Part shown: positions 1 through 12,217 of the stretch, piece by piece | How the letters are laid out: each line of letters begins with the position of its first letter | How positions within the stretch are numbered: position 1 is the first letter of the stretch | Source of the DNA: Notamacropus eugenii | Taxonomy: Eukaryota > Chordata > Mammalia > Diprotodontia > Macropodidae | Assembly: GCF_028372415.1 (NCBI RefSeq) | Contig: NC_092877.1 | Location: 387,673,342-387,737,341 of the forward strand | Direction of reading: 5' to 3' | Length of the DNA: 64,000 bases | Notes under the pieces: model-generated | The model's database searches: none | The model's input: the letters and a program-made list of their open reading frames with translations, nothing else | What the model was told of the DNA's origin: nothing | Program-made: the position numbers and the translations under genes

Positions 1-240
1 CAATCTGAAGCTGTGCCCAAAACCCTAAAGAGACCAAAGAAAGAGGAAAAGGCCTCACACACGTTGATAGCAGCACCAGACTGCAATGGTTGGACAAGAA
101 ACAGCATGGAATCAATGGAATATCTCTGAAAACTGGGAGGAACTGATGCCAAAGGAAGTGAGGAGAACCAGAAGGACAATTTACACTGGGCAGCTGGGGG
201 CGCCACAGTGCACAGGGCCCACTGTTAGGAAGGCTCAAGT
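1..240 (+). mobile_element. L1 3' fragment (end of ORF2)
   Basis: The text around 60-190 (AACAGCATGGAAT, GGAACTGATGCC, GTGAGGAGAACCAGAAGGAC) matches the diverged end of ORF2 seen in better copies at 9,840-9,960 and 47,990-48,110. It is cut by the window edge on the left and lacks the 3' UTR. It sits in ANKFY1 intron 4, downstream of exon 4. Confidence 0.6.
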
Positions 241-242
241 TC

Positions 243-412
243 TCAGACACTACACCAAGCCACTTCATCTCTGATTGCCCCAGGGTCTTCAACTGTAAAA
301 TGGGGATCCATCTCCCAGGACTGTTGTGAGGAACATCTTCTAATTCCCTCAATGGTATCTGTAAAGTGCTCAGCACAGTGTCTGGCATAAAACAGGTGCT
401 TACAAAATGCTT
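243..412 (+). repeat. MAR1/MIR-type SINE, 3' half
   Basis: Carries the typical order of this SINE class: CTGTAAAATGGGG, a diverged GTTGTGAGG block, GTAAAGTGCTCAGCACAGTG and a final GGTGCTTACAAAATGC. The tRNA-like head is missing. Confidence 0.75.
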
Positions 413-1328
413 GCTCTCCACAAGCCTCTGAGAGGCTCACAGAGTCTGCCCAGATCAATGACCAATCTTCATTACAGAGGACCAATGACAAAAAATGAGC
501 CCCACCCCTTGACTGAGAAGCGAGGACTAAAAACACAGAACCAGGTGTACTGCCAACTGGTCAATCCCCCCCCAATTTTGAGGGGGGTAGGGAAATGAGG
601 TGGGAATAGGAAAAAAGAGATGATTCTCGATTTTAAAAAATGCAAAAAAATTCAGCCAAATGATGTACACATCAAAACAGGAGCAAAAGCCTCATTGGGT
701 CCTCAAATGTCAAAAGATCAGGGTCACATTCCCTTTACAAGAACAAGTTACTCTGATTTTGTTAGAATGCCAAATGACTCCATTTCTGTCCAAAGTCTGT
801 CCAAATCAAGGCTACGGAGAATCATGGAGTTGGAGGGCTCTTGGCAGCACTGAGAAGAAACCCCCACTCTGACATCCTACACAAGCAATCTCCCAGACTC
901 TGCTCATGCACCTGCAGTGAGGGAGGGCCCAGTCCAGCCCCTGTCCCACCTGCAGCCCCCCCCATGCTGGGACAGTTCTACTCACTATTCCACATAACGT
1001 ATTTTTTCCTGTTCTTTATACACTGAAATATTCATGTGTTCTTTGTGGGTTCACATTAAGTTCATAAGAAAAAGGGAAAAAAATTTTTTTAAGAGGTAAG
1101 GGCTCTAGAATTTTTACAAGTCCATGACCTTCAGCCAAGCTTCCCTGACCTTAGTCCTTCCCTAGTGGCCCACCCAGGAACTCTGTTGCTGAGCCTCCGA
1201 GGCTGTCCTGGGGCCCCTGGGGGACCTGTTACCCCTGGGGGTGGGGTGGGGCTCAAGGCCTTCCTGGGGCCCCTGGGGATGAGGGTGGGAGCTCAAGGCC
1301 AGCTGTTTCTGGGAACTCTGGAACTCAC
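413..1328. other. Intronic DNA with no recognised feature
   Basis: ANKFY1 intron 4 next to exon 4. I see no gene, RNA or clear repeat. It has short A-runs near 630-650 and a GGGGCCCCTGGGG-rich patch near 1,210-1,280 in which a GGGGCCCCTGGGG/CTGGGGCCCCTGGGG word recurs. Confidence 0.4.
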
Positions 1329-1464
1329 CTTTCCCGCAGGAGCTGCAGCTGGAAGCGATTTGCCAGCCTCATCAGTTCTGTCAAGAAGACATCGTCTTCC
1401 TTGAGCTCCAAGTCATCGGTGTAGACCCAGCGAAGCAAGGCCATGGTCACCTCGGGGTCGGCAT
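1329..1464 (-). CDS. ANKFY1: ANKFY1 exon 4 (BTB domain, second half)
   Basis: This 136-bp exon completes the aspartate begun in exon 3 and encodes ADPEVTMALLRWVYTDDLEL and then KEDDVFLTELMRLANRFQLQ followed by LLRE, ending two bases into the next codon. The acceptor reads ACCCAG just before it and the donor is GTGAGT just after. The RWVYTDDLE and ANRFQLQLL stretches are the usual BTB alpha-4/alpha-5 signatures; this domain mediates dimerisation and partner binding. The phase matches exon 3 exactly. The next exon lies beyond the left edge of the window. The remembered human sequence differs only by conservative changes, so the exon looks functional. Confidence 0.95.
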
Positions 1465-2357
1465 CTGGGTAAGAAAAAGGAGTTAATGAAACCAAGCAAG
1501 CCTAAGTCCTTCAGAGGACCCTGCTGACACTAGAAGTGGAAGCCACGCCCCAGACCTGCAGCACAGAGGACTCAGATATGAGGGCACTTGGGGCGAGTCC
1601 TGTCCCTCATCCGCCCTTCACAGAATGCTTGCTCTTCTAGATGGAGGGGCCCTCTGGGTCAATAACAAGACCATCTGGCTGGTTCTGGGAGCCAAGATAG
1701 CAGAGTGATCAGTAATTGCTATCTCCCTCCCCTTGTTGACCTTGACAAGCCCAGAGAATAACTCCTGGGAATCTCCCAAGGAAAAGCCCTGGAACAGTGG
1801 GAGCAGCAGAAGGGATAAACAGACTCTTAGCATATGAGGCTGGGAAGATCACTAAGGGGGGTCCCTCTTGCTGTGGCTGAAGGGGACCAGTGCAGGACCA
1901 GACCTGTCCCAGACAGCCTCAGTTCAGCAAACCTGGGGAAGAACCTGAGCCCCAGGGGGATGAAGCCACAACTGCCAACACCAGGACCCCAGGCATGTCT
2001 AAGCACTCCAGGGGCATCAGGAAGACACTACTGCAGACAGGATCACCAACCGCTGAGCTTGCTTATGCTCTAGCTCAGCAGAGGGGACCTGTTTTAGCCA
2101 GACCACCCCTCCCCCTACATTTAACAAGCCATCTCTAGGGTAACTCCAGGGAAACCCAAGAAGACTTCACTTGGCCTCTGCTTTCCAACATCAGCCAGCT
2201 CAGCACCAGGTAAGGTGCCGCATTTTGGCTTCCAGCTGAAAGAACCAGAGGCCACAACACACAATGCCCAAGTTTTAGGGACAAGACCTGTGGGACAGAG
2301 CCCCCTGTGCCCCAGATGCCGAGATCTATTTTAAAAGTCAGGAAAAGGGTGATCATC

Positions 2358-3374
2358 ATGAGTAAGTAGCAAAGTAGAAAAGAAAAGACCACAGAATCTT
2401 TCTATGGGGAAAAGGACCAAAACACAAATGCCAAAGACGTCAGCATTGAGACTGTACTCCTATCTGAAACTTCAGAAGGGAGTATGAACTGGTCTGAAGC
2501 ACAAAGAGCCTTCTTGGAAAAGCTCAGGAAGGATTTTAAAAGCCAAATTAAAGAAACAGAAGAAAAACTGACCAATGATTTTAAAAATATGAAAAAAGAA
2601 ATCACAGAAGAATTTAAAAGGAAAATTGGACAAGTGGAAAAGGGAGTACAAAACTTAACTGGAGAAAATAACTTCTTAAAAGGAGTAACTGGACAGATGG
2701 AAAAGGAGATGCAAAAGTTAACTGAAGAAAACAATTTGATAAAAATTAGAGCCAGGCAAGTAGAAGCTAATGACTCTATGAGGCATCAGGAATCAGTCAA
2801 ACAGAATCTAAGGAATGAAAAGACAGAAGAAAATGTAGAATATCTAATTGGAAAAACAACTGACCTGGAAAACAGATCCAGGAGAGAAAATCTAAGGATT
2901 ATTGGTCTATCAGAAAACCATGAGAGTCTGGACAATATCATCCAAGAAATCATCAAGGAAAATTGCCCAGAAGTCCTAGATCCAGAGGGCAAAATAGTTA
3001 TCAAAAGAATTCACCATTCACCTCCCAAAAGGAATCCCAAACTAAAAACACCGAGGAATATCGTTGTCAAATTCCAGAACTATCAAGTGAAGGAGAAAAC
3101 ACTGCAGGCAGCCAGAAAGAAACAATTCAAATATCGGGGAGTTACAGTTAGGATAACACAGGGCCTAGAAACTTCTACGTTAAGAGATTGGAGGAATTGG
3201 AATATGACAATTCTTAAGGCAAAGGAGCTGGGACTACAACCAAGGATCAATTACCCAGCAAAGTTGAGCATAATATTTCAGGCAAGGAGATGGACATTCA
3301 GTGAAATAAGGGATTTCCAGACCTTCCTGATGAAAAGGCCAGAACTCAATAGAAAATTCAATCTTCAAACGTAG
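2358..3374 (+). pseudogene. L1-A ORF1 (RNA-binding protein), almost intact
   Basis: The original ATG is probably at 2,358, in frame with the long open stretch from 2,484; together they give 338 codons, the usual length of mammalian L1 ORF1p. A TAG at 2,367-2,369 interrupts it, so the unbroken frame starts at the methionine at 2,484 (296 residues). In that frame residues 1-125 form a heptad-like coiled coil rich in K, E and L. Residues about 134-200 are the RRM, with NLRIIGLSENHE and PRNIVVKFQNYQ. Residues 205-285 are the C-terminal domain, with KEKTLQAARKKQFKYRG and YPAKLSIIFQ. ORF1p is a trimeric nucleic-acid chaperone that coats L1 RNA. Confidence 0.9.
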
Positions 3375-3959
3375 GTCTCAAGAGAGGCAGAAAAAGGTAA
3401 ACAAGGCAAAAAAAAACCAACAACAACTTGCTACTCAATATGCATAAACTGTTGACATCCCTATAAGGGAAGATGAAATTTGTTAATCTTGAGAACTGTA
3501 TATTTCTTGTGAAATGTAAAAGGAATATACAAAGATAGAGGGAGTGGTATAAAGTGAATGATGTCATGATAAAAACATGATTTAAGGGCGCGAAAGGGCT
3601 GTAATCAGAGATGTGAAAAGGAGGAGTCAGGAAAAAGTAAATCACGTCACAGCAAGAGGCACAGAAATAAATCACAGTAGAGGGAGAGAGGGGAGGGAGA
3701 GGAGCTCTCATCTGAGTGGGCTCAAGGAGGGAGCAAAATCTCAGTTAAGTGTAGGAATGCAACTAGCTCTAGGGGCAGTAGCAGGGGAAGATGGAAAGAA
3801 AAGGGAGGGAAGAAGTAGTAAGGGAAAAGAGGATTGAAAGGGAGAGGGACTGAAAGAATGGAGGGAAGACTGCAGGAGGTGGTGGCCAAAAATTAAAGCT
3901 ATTGTGGAGGGGAAGGGAGAAGGGAGGACTAAAAGCATAAACAGGGGTGAAAGGAGATG

Positions 3960-4570
3960 GAGGGAAAGACACACATGTGAATGGGATGAACTCTCCCATA
4001 AAAGACAGATGGGTAGCAGGACACATTAAAAACTATAATCCAGCAATATGCTGTTTACAAGAAACATGTTTTACTTTTACACACAGGGTAAAGGTAAAAG
4101 GTTGGAGCAGAATACATTGTACTTCAGCTGATGTAAAAAAAGCAGGGGTAGCAATTCTAATCTTAGACAAAGCGAAAACAGAAATAGATCTAAGTAAAAG
4201 AGATAAGGAAAGAAACTATATCCTGCTAAAAGACACCATAGACAATGAAGCAATTTCATTACTAAATATATACGCTCCTAGAGGAGAAGCTCAGGGAGTT
4301 ACAGGAAGAAATAGACAGCAAAACATACTAGTGGGGGACCTCAACCTCCCCCTCTCTGAACCTGATAAATCCAACCTCAAAATAAACAAGAAAGAAGTTA
4401 AGGAGGTGAATAAAACTCTGGATAAGGTAGATATGATAGATCTCTGGAGAAAACTGAATGGGGATAGAAAGGAATATACCTTTTTCTCAGTGGTACATGG
4501 CACATATACAAAAATTGACCATGTACTAGGCCATAAAAACTCACAATCCAATGCAGAAAGGCAGAGATAG
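3960..4570 (+). pseudogene. L1-A ORF2 endonuclease domain (degraded)
   Basis: Encodes VNGMNSPIKDRW, AICCLQETCFT, KVKGWSRIHC, LLNIYAPRGE, VGDLNLPLS and YTFFSVVHGTYTKIDHVLG, in the order of the L1 apurinic-like endonuclease that nicks target DNA. The usual GDFN motif reads GDLN, and the normal N terminus before VNGMNSP is not in frame. The frame closes at 4,570 just after the catalytic core, so this is a remnant. Confidence 0.9.
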
Positions 4571-6953
4571 TCAATGCATTTTTCTCAGATCATAATGCAA
4601 TAAAAATTATATGTAATCAAAGGCCATGGAAATATAAACCAAAAATTAACTGGAAACTAAACAATCTAGTCCTAAAGAATGAGTGGGTAAACAACAAATT
4701 ACAGAAATAATCAACAACTTTATTCAAGAGAATGACAATAATGAGGCAACCTACCAAACCTTATGGGATACTGCAAAAGCAGTTCTTAGGGGAAATTTTA
4801 TATCTTTGAATGTCTACATGAATAACATAGAGAAAGAGGAGATCAATCAGTTGAAAAAGCTAGAAAAAGAACAAATTGAAAATCCCCAAATAAATACCAG
4901 ATTAGTAATACTGAAAACCAAGGGAGAGATTAATAAAATTGAAATTAAGAAAACTATTGAACTAATAAATAAAACTAAGAGTTGGTTTTATGAAAAAACA
5001 ATAAAATTGATATAACTTTGGTCAACTTGATTTAAAAAAAGGAAGAAGAAAACCAAATTACCAATACCAAAAATGAAAAGGGTAAACTAACCTCCAATGA
5101 GGAAATTAAAACAATAAGTAGAAATTACTTTGCCCAACTTTATGCCCATAAATTTGACAATCTAAATGAGATGGATGATTATTTTAAAAAAATATAAATT
5201 GCCCAGACTAACAGAAGAGGAAGTTGAGTACTTAAATAACTCCATCTCAAAATAGGAAACTGAACAAGCCATCGATGAACTCCCTAGGAAAAAAATCTCC
5301 AGGGCCAGATGGATTTATAAGTGAATTCTATCAAACATTTAAAGAACAGTTAATTCAAATACTATGAACTATTTGGGAAAGTTGGTGAAGAAAGAATCCT
5401 CCCAAATTCTTTTTATGATACAAATATGGTTCTGATACCCAAACCAGGAAGAGCCAAAACAGAGAAAGAAAATTATAGACCAATTTCTCTAGTGAATATA
5501 GATGCAAAAATTTTAAATAAGATATTAGCAAAAAGAATACAGCATCTTATCACAAGACTAATACATTATGATCAAGTAGGATTTTTACCAGGAATGCAGG
5601 GCTGGTTTCAATATTAGGAAACCTATTAGCATAATTGATATATCAAGAACAAAACTAACAAAAACCATATGATTATCTCAATAGATGCAGAAAAAGCTTT
5701 TGAGAAAATACAACACCCATTCCTATTGAAAACACTGGAAAGCATAGGAATAAATGGAACTTTCTATAAAATAATAAGCAGTATCTACCTAAAACCTTCA
5801 GCAAGCATTATATGCAATGGGGACAAGCTAGATGCATTTCCAATAATATCAGGGGTGAAACAAGGATGTCCATTATCACTACTATTATGCAATATGATAC
5901 TAGAAATGTTAGCTGAAGCAATAAGAGAAGAAAAAGAAATTGAAGAATCCCAAGAGAATCAAGTAAAAAACTACTTGAAATAATAAATAACTTTGGCAAA
6001 GTTGAAAGCTACAAAATTACCCAGATAAATCATCTGTACTTCTATATATTACTAACAAAGCCCAACAGCAAGGGATAGAAAAAGAAATCCCATTTAAAGC
6101 TAGTCACTATAAAATAAACAAACAAACCCAAATGAACCCAATTACAAAACACTTTTCACACAAATAAATTCAGATCTAAGTAAGTGGAAAAACACAGGCT
6201 GAACTAATATAATAAAAATGACAATTAATTTGCTTATTCAGTGCCATACCAATCAAACTACCAGACAATTATTTTCTAGAGCTAGAAAAAATAATATCAA
6301 AATGCATCTGGAAGAACAAAAGGTCCAGAATATCAAGGGAATTAGTGAAAAGAAATGTTAGGGAAGGTAGCCTAGCCCTACTAGATCTCAAATTGTATTA
6401 TAAAGCAGCAATCATCAAAACCACTTGGTACTGGCTAAGAAACAGAGGGGTAGACCAGTGGAATAGGTTAGGTACTCCAGACACAGTAGTTAATAAATAT
6501 AGCAATCTACTGTTTGATAAACCCAAGGACCCCAGCTTCTGGGATAAGAACTCACTGTTCGACAAAAATTGCTGGGAAAACTGGATGACAGTGTGGGGAA
6601 ACTGGGCATAAAGTCCAAATGGATACATGATGTAGGTGTGAAGATTGATACTAGAAACAAATTAGGGGAGCAAGGAATAGTGTATTTGCCAAATCTATGG
6701 CCCAACAAGAGACAGAGAATATTATGAGGTGCAAATGGATAATTTTGATTACATTAAATTGGAAAATTTTTGCACAAACAAACCCAATGCAACCAAGATT
6801 AGGAGGGAAGTAGAAAACTGGGAAAGAATTTTTGCAACTAATGTTTGTGATAAAAGCCTCACTTCTAAAATATATAGAGAAATGAGTCAAATGTACAAGA
6901 ATACAAGTCATTTCCCAACTGATAAATGGTCAAAGGATATGAACAGGGAATTT
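4570..6953 (+). pseudogene. L1-A ORF2 reverse transcriptase and linker region (degraded)
   Basis: Pieces in different frames give IIHNFI-type linker text, [99 protein letters not shown] and NYIKLENFCTNKPNA-like text, the normal order of an L1 polymerase. The FADD segment is absent: the frame goes from EEKEIEESQ straight to the region normally downstream of it. Many stops and frame changes separate the pieces. Confidence 0.88.
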
Positions 6954-7184
6954 TCAGTGCTATGTTTTATTTTGTGGTTTCTCCCATACATTTCAATTCT
7001 TCTATGCAACATATATTTAATAGGAAAGTACATGTAGAGCCTATATAAGATTGTATGTTGTCTCATTAGGGGGAGGGAGGGGAAAAACATCTAAGGTATA
7101 TATGGAAGTGATTGTCGAACCCTGAAAACAAATAAAGTAATTTAATTTAAAAAAAAAAAGACTACCTACGTCTCCGACTTGTTG

Positions 7185-7268
7185 AGAGGCTCAGATGAGA
7201 AAGTATCTGTAAAGCATTCAACTCCATGCCTGGCACACAGGAGGTGCTCAACAAATCCTTATTCCCTT
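7185..7268 (+). repeat. MAR1/MIR-type SINE 3' end
   Basis: GTATCTGTAAAGCATTCA, then CCTGGCACACAGGAGGTGCTCAACAAATCC, is the terminal block of this SINE class. Confidence 0.65.
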
Positions 7269-7274
7269 CCCACT

Positions 7275-7415
7275 TCCCCCCATTTTACATATGAAGAAAC
7301 GGAGGTAGTCACAAGTGAAGTGACTTGCCCAGGGTCACACAGTCAGTAAGCGTCTGAGGTACTGAGGTTTTCCTGACTCCAGGTCAAGACCCCTGGCTGT
7401 CCACCACATTGACTT
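7275..7415 (+). repeat. MIR SINE fragment
   Basis: Shows ATTTTACATATGAAGAAAC, GACTTGCCCAGGGTCACACA, GTCAGTAAG and CCTGACTCCAGGTC in MIR order. Confidence 0.8.
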
Positions 7416-7504
7416 TCCCTCCCTTCCCAGGGCTCGCCTGGCACACTCTCCCTACTCAACTCCTCAGCTTAGTATCCTCGGATAGTATCTTCTGTGGTGC
7501 AGGT

Positions 7505-7712
7505 GGAGCTGGGAGTGCATGAATATGGTGAAATTGTATTTAAAAGGAATGTATGTGGAGAACCTATATAAGATTGCAGGACATCTTGGGGAGGGAGTGG
7601 GGAGGGAGAGGGGAAAGAGGGGAAGGGAAAAAAATTTAAGCTATATAGAGGTGATTATAGGACACTGAAAACAAATAAAATAATTATTTTATAAAAAAAT
7701 TTTAAAAATTCC
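7505..7712 (+). mobile_element. L1 3' UTR fragment
   Basis: Repeats the last 200 bases of L1-A: GTGAAATTGTATTTAAAAGG, GAACCTATATAAGATTG, a G-rich block and ACTGAAAACAAATAAAATAA with an A/T tail. It is an independent, severely 5'-truncated insertion about 350 bp downstream of L1-A. Confidence 0.85.
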
Positions 7713-8865
7713 CTTTCCTGTGTCAGCAATGACAGGACCAGATGAGGCAGAGCAGAAGCATTTTTCCTGCTTGTAACCACAAAAAGACAGCATGCCTGGG
7801 GCCAGATACTGTCTACAATAGTGGGACTTCTCTTATCTTGGTATCTTATGGACATACAGCCCATCAATGGGCTAAAAACACAGATATCCTGGGTTTGTAA
7901 TTCTAATTGATACTGTCAATTGTCTTATGATATTTATAACTTATTCAACTAAGAAATTTCCCCTCTCATGCTATGGTTAGATACATATGGAGATTCTAAA
8001 TTTAAGTGACACAGACACCCTGAGTTGGGATTGTTCCAAAATGTATTTAAGGCTTCTCATTCTTTAATGAGACATGGCCTGTGTATACATGTATCTGCTA
8101 GTTTTAAGGGAATAAACTATATGAATTTATACATCACCTAGCCTGTTTGCCCCTTTTAACCAAACTTCCAGGACAACACATAAAATAAGCACTTAATAAT
8201 TGCCCACTGATGAAGAGACTGGTGATAAACACATTTCCAAGAGAGTAAAGCCTTTGCAAGTCATGGCTGCTGACTGAAGCACTTTCTGGGAGGAAAAGGA
8301 ATGAGGCTGGTCCAATTTCTGCATAAAATGACCAGAACCAACACCAGCATTATTTCTATTGCCCATGACTTTGCTCTGACCAATCACAGCCACCTGAGTA
8401 AGGAATGCCACAAGACTGTTCCCACCATAAAGCCTGGCCAAACACCTAGGGGAAGATAAAATGAGCAGTCCGCAGGCCTGAGACTAGCAGATCTGGGAGG
8501 AAGAAGGGGATGAGAAGAGGATAGGGGAGGCTGAGGCCTAAGGGCTGGACTGTTGACATAACACAGGGACCACCGCAAAACTGAGCATCATCTCTCCTTG
8601 GGAGAGGGCAGCCTCTCATGAACTCCCTATTTACAAAACAGAGATGCAGCAGAATGACCTCTCATTAGGTGCCTCCTCTGGGTAAGGGGCAGGGTTAAGC
8701 ACTAGAAACTCACACAACTGCCCTGCCTGACCCCAGAAGTATGGAACTGGCTGCTGAGGGAAGGCCCTGGGAGAATCAGGGAAGCATTTCCAGCAGAAGC
8801 AGCACGGAGGAATGCTGACAAGTCAAGGATGGAAAGGAGGGCCTTTGAGCAGAGGGAACGCCAAA
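7713..8865. other. Intronic DNA with no recognised feature
   Basis: ANKFY1 intron 3. I see no coding potential and no repeat I can name. The stretch 7,880-8,160 is AT-rich. Confidence 0.4.
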
Positions 8866-10295
8866 GGCTGGCTAAGAAATAGAGAGGTCACTCCATGGAT
8901 GGACTGGGCACACAATATACAGCACCAAATGAGCATTATAACTTGGAGTCTGATAAGCCCAAAGATCCCAGCAACTGGGGCAAGAAGTCACTGTTTGATA
9001 GAAACTGTAGGGAAAATTGGGAAGTGGTCAGCCAGAAACTAGATTTTGACAAATATTCACACCACATACCAACATAAGGTCAAAACGAGTACATGATTTA
9101 ACATAAAGGTTGATAACCATAAGCAAAGTAGGGAAATATAGGAAAAAACACCTGTCGGATCTGTGGATATGGGAAAAGTTCATGACCAAACAAAAGACAG
9201 AGAGGTTCACAGGAGGTGAAACAGACAATCTTGATTACATAGAATTTTGTACAAACAAAACCAATGCCTCAATAATTAAAAGGAAAGTAGGAACCTGGGG
9301 GGAAATTTTTATGGCAAATTTCTCTGATAAAGCACTCACTGTTCAAATATATGGGGAACTAAGATGAATTTATAAAAAAAAAAAAAGCCACTCCCCAATC
9401 AAAGGATATGAACAGGCAGTTTTCAAATGAAGAAATCAAAGCTATCAATGGTTATTTGAAAAAAATTCTCTAAATCACTAATAATTAGAGAAAGGCAAAT
9501 TGAAATAACTCTGAGATACCACCTCACACCCATGAGATTAGCTAACATTACAGAAAAAGAAAATGACAAATACTAGAGAAGATGAGGAAAAGTAGGGACA
9601 CTATTGGTGGAGCTATGAAGTAGCCCAACCATTCTGGAGAACAATCTGGAAGTATGTCCAAAGAGCTTTCAAATTGTACATACACTTGGATCCAGCAATA
9701 CCATTACCAGGTCTGTATTCCAAAGAGATCAAAGCAAAAAGAAAAGGATCTATTCGTACAAAAATATTCAAAGTGGGGCATAAATAGACTTGGAAGGGCA
9801 AAGAATCAGAAACGGAGAAGTTGCCCATCAATGGAGCAATGGTATATGACTGTAATGGAATATTATTGTGCTATAAGCAGGATGGTTTTCAGAAAAACCT
9901 GGGAAAACTTTCATGGACTGATGCAAAGTGAAGCGAGCAGAACCAGGAGAACATTGTACACAGTGACTGTAAAATGATCAATTGGGAACGGCTGAGCTTT
10001 TCTCAGCAACACAATAATCCAAGACAATTTCAAAGGATTCATGATGAAAATGCTCTCCACCTTCAGAAAGAGAACTGCAAGATTTCAAGTGCAGATTAAA
10101 CCATATTTCCCCCCCTCTTTATTTTTCTTGTTCTCCCCCCCAAAAATGACTAAAGTGGAAATGTTTTGCCAAACTTCACATGTATAATGGGTATTGAATT
10201 TCTTGTCTTTTCAATGGGTAGATAAGGGATAAAGGGAGGGAAATAATTTGGAACTGAAAACTAAAATTTCTTTAAAAGAGGGAAAAAAAGAAATT
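8866..10295 (+). mobile_element. L1-B, 5'-truncated L1 (C-terminal ORF2 and 3' UTR)
   Basis: Starts inside ORF2 at GGCTAAGAAATAGAGAGG and continues through the C-terminal region. It includes SWxK-like text, the conserved GATACCACCTCACACC and GGAATATTATTGTGCTATAA words, and the 3' UTR ending in GGAACTGAAAACTAAAATTTC plus an A-rich tail. Its 3' UTR differs from that of L1-A, so it belongs to another L1 family. Confidence 0.85.
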
Positions 10296-10304
10296 AACCT
10301 GGAG

Positions 10305-10430
10305 AAGTAGAATAAATATCAATGGCAAAGGAGTTTAGAGGTCAAGATGAAGAGTTTCTATTTTATCCTAAAAGACATGGAAAGCCACTGAAAATTCTTA
10401 ACACAATCATCTACAAACAGAAAGTCACAC
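10305..10430 (-). mobile_element. L2 fragment
   Basis: TTTCTATTTTATCCTAAAAG and AGCCACTGAAAATTCTT read, on the minus strand, as the L2 block around 'cagtggctccctattgcctacaggataaa'. It is short and diverged. Confidence 0.4.
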
Positions 10431-10431
10431 T

Positions 10432-12217
10432 CTCCATTTTAGACGTGGCTTGTAGCCGTTTCAAGTTGAAGAATTTACCACCAGTGTCTTGATGTCATTT
10501 TTATCCTCGTTGAAGGCTTTTAATAACACTGCTGAAAACATCATTCTAAAAAGCATGGGAGCAAGCACACGGTCCTACTTCATTCCACTGCTGACTAGGC
10601 AAGCTCAAGAGCCCAGGCAAGCACGCCATCATAAAACCAGTGTCAAATTCTGATGAACTTCTCCCAGCAGGCAAATTTTGCCATGATCTTCTGCAAATCC
10701 TCATGACTGACAGTCTCAAAGGCCTTGGTCAGATCTACAAATGTTGTGCACAGACCTCTACTCTCCTCCTGGCATTTCTCCTGGAGTTGTCGGGCAGCAA
10801 ATATCATATAGACCATCCTGGGCCCTTTCTGAAGCCATACTGGTTTTGGGTAAATAATCACCTTCCAGGTGAAGGATCTGCCTATTAAGGAGGACTCTGG
10901 CAAGAATCTTGCAGAATCTTGTCAGTAATGACTAAGGAAGAGACACACCCCACTCCCCACCTCACCCCCACTCCCCATTGCTATTCCTGTTAGGATTACC
11001 ATAAGACAATCTTTTTCCCTTTCCTTTATAGAGTGGACAATGGAGGCATCCTTGAACACCTAGGGGATAACCTTCCCTTACCATAAAACCTGGAAGATTT
11101 CATTCAGTTTTTGTATAAGGAGTGGACCCCCTGCCTTGTAAATCTCAGCTGGAATAGAACTAGTACCAGGCACTTTGCCACACAAAGAGGAGCCTAATGG
11201 CATTCAAAACCTATTCTTCAGTTGAAAATCTGGCTAGAGAGGGAATGACTCTGACGTAAACCGTCAATGGCTTCCTCATTGATTGATGACAGTCTGTTGA
11301 GAACACTATGGATCTCCAGGATCATGTTCTTATCACTCATCAATGTGGCTCCATCAGCACTGAGTAGTTGAGATGTACCACAAGTCTTTGGCCCATAAAT
11401 AGCATTCAGGGCCTCATAAAAACACTTTGGCTTGTTACTATCAACATAAAACAGAATTTCATCTGCCTTCTTACTGAGTTAAGAATCCTGTGTCTCTCTA
11501 AGATTCACCTGCACTTTACTTTTGATTGAGTTAAAACACTGCCTTCTTAGAAACAGATGAACTATTCTGCTGGTAAACCCTGTGGAGTTCTCATCTTTCA
11601 TTTAGCAGCTTCTGAATTTTCTCATTGTTTTCATCAAACTAATCTTAACGTCTGTGAATGTTCTGGCCCAGATGAGTAAATGTAGTGCTACACATCAAAT
11701 CTCTGAAAGCTACTCACTCCTCTTCTACTCTACTGTTGTTGTGTGTGTTGGCTCAGCTTTCCCTCTCAGAGAAGAGCTCTAACGAACTGACATTAAGTCT
11801 TCTGGTATTTGTCTTGCCTTGGGGCCTCCACTTTTGTTAAATGTTCATGTTTATCTTGGAGAGGATAAGTCTGTGATCAGTCCAGCATTCCGCATCATAC
11901 ATTGCTCTCGTCACTCACATCCTGTCTCTTCTCCTTACAATTGCATAGTTTATTAAATGCCAATGTTTGCTGCTAGGGTGCTGCCGTGAGGTTGTACTGC
12001 ATGTAGGTAAAGAGAAGACAGTGCTGGTGATAAGCAGGTCATGAGACATACAATGACCATGGCTGTTGCTGTTTCTGACTCCAATCCTTCCAAGGACTCC
12101 CTGCCATGTCTGACAGTCTGAGCCTACTCCTGCATTAAAGTCACCCAGAATAATGAGCTTGTCCTCTTTCAGCACATTGAAAATGGGAGTCTCCAGGTCT
12201 TCCGAAAATTTTTCTTT
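10432..12217 (-). mobile_element. RTE-like non-LTR element, reverse transcriptase part
   Basis: On the minus strand 12,175-11,915 encodes KEDKLIILGDFNAGVGSD and SKHWHLINYAIVRRRDR, the end of an endonuclease domain. At 10,903-10,643 it encodes MIFAARQLQEKCQEES, FVDLTKAFETVSHEDL and KIMAKF, a reverse transcriptase. This is the RTE/BovB-like type often misannotated as craniofacial development protein 2-like. Frames are broken throughout. An L1 at 12,218-13,438 splits it from its 5' part at 13,439-13,720. Naming the clade is from memory of protein motifs. Confidence 0.72.

Larger units (their letters stand above)
1684..7160 (+). mobile_element. L1-A, nearly full-length marsupial L1 (inactive)
   Basis: Contains a 5' UTR (1,684-2,357, starting GGAGCCAAGATAGCAGAG), ORF1, a degraded ORF2 with endonuclease and reverse transcriptase, a 3' UTR and an A-rich tail after AATAAAGTAATTTAATTT. 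Two deletions are visible. One near 5,950 removes the FADD active-site stretch of the polymerase. One at about 6,953 removes some 680 bp that are present in the L1 copy at 12,535-13,215. With the many stops in ORF2 it cannot be autonomous. It lies in ANKFY1 intron 3, antisense to the gene. I could not define a target-site duplication. Confidence 0.92.

Noticed and set aside
6651-7090. Minus-strand open frames over L1-A
   Set aside because: Antisense shadows of L1 ORF2 and its 3' UTR.
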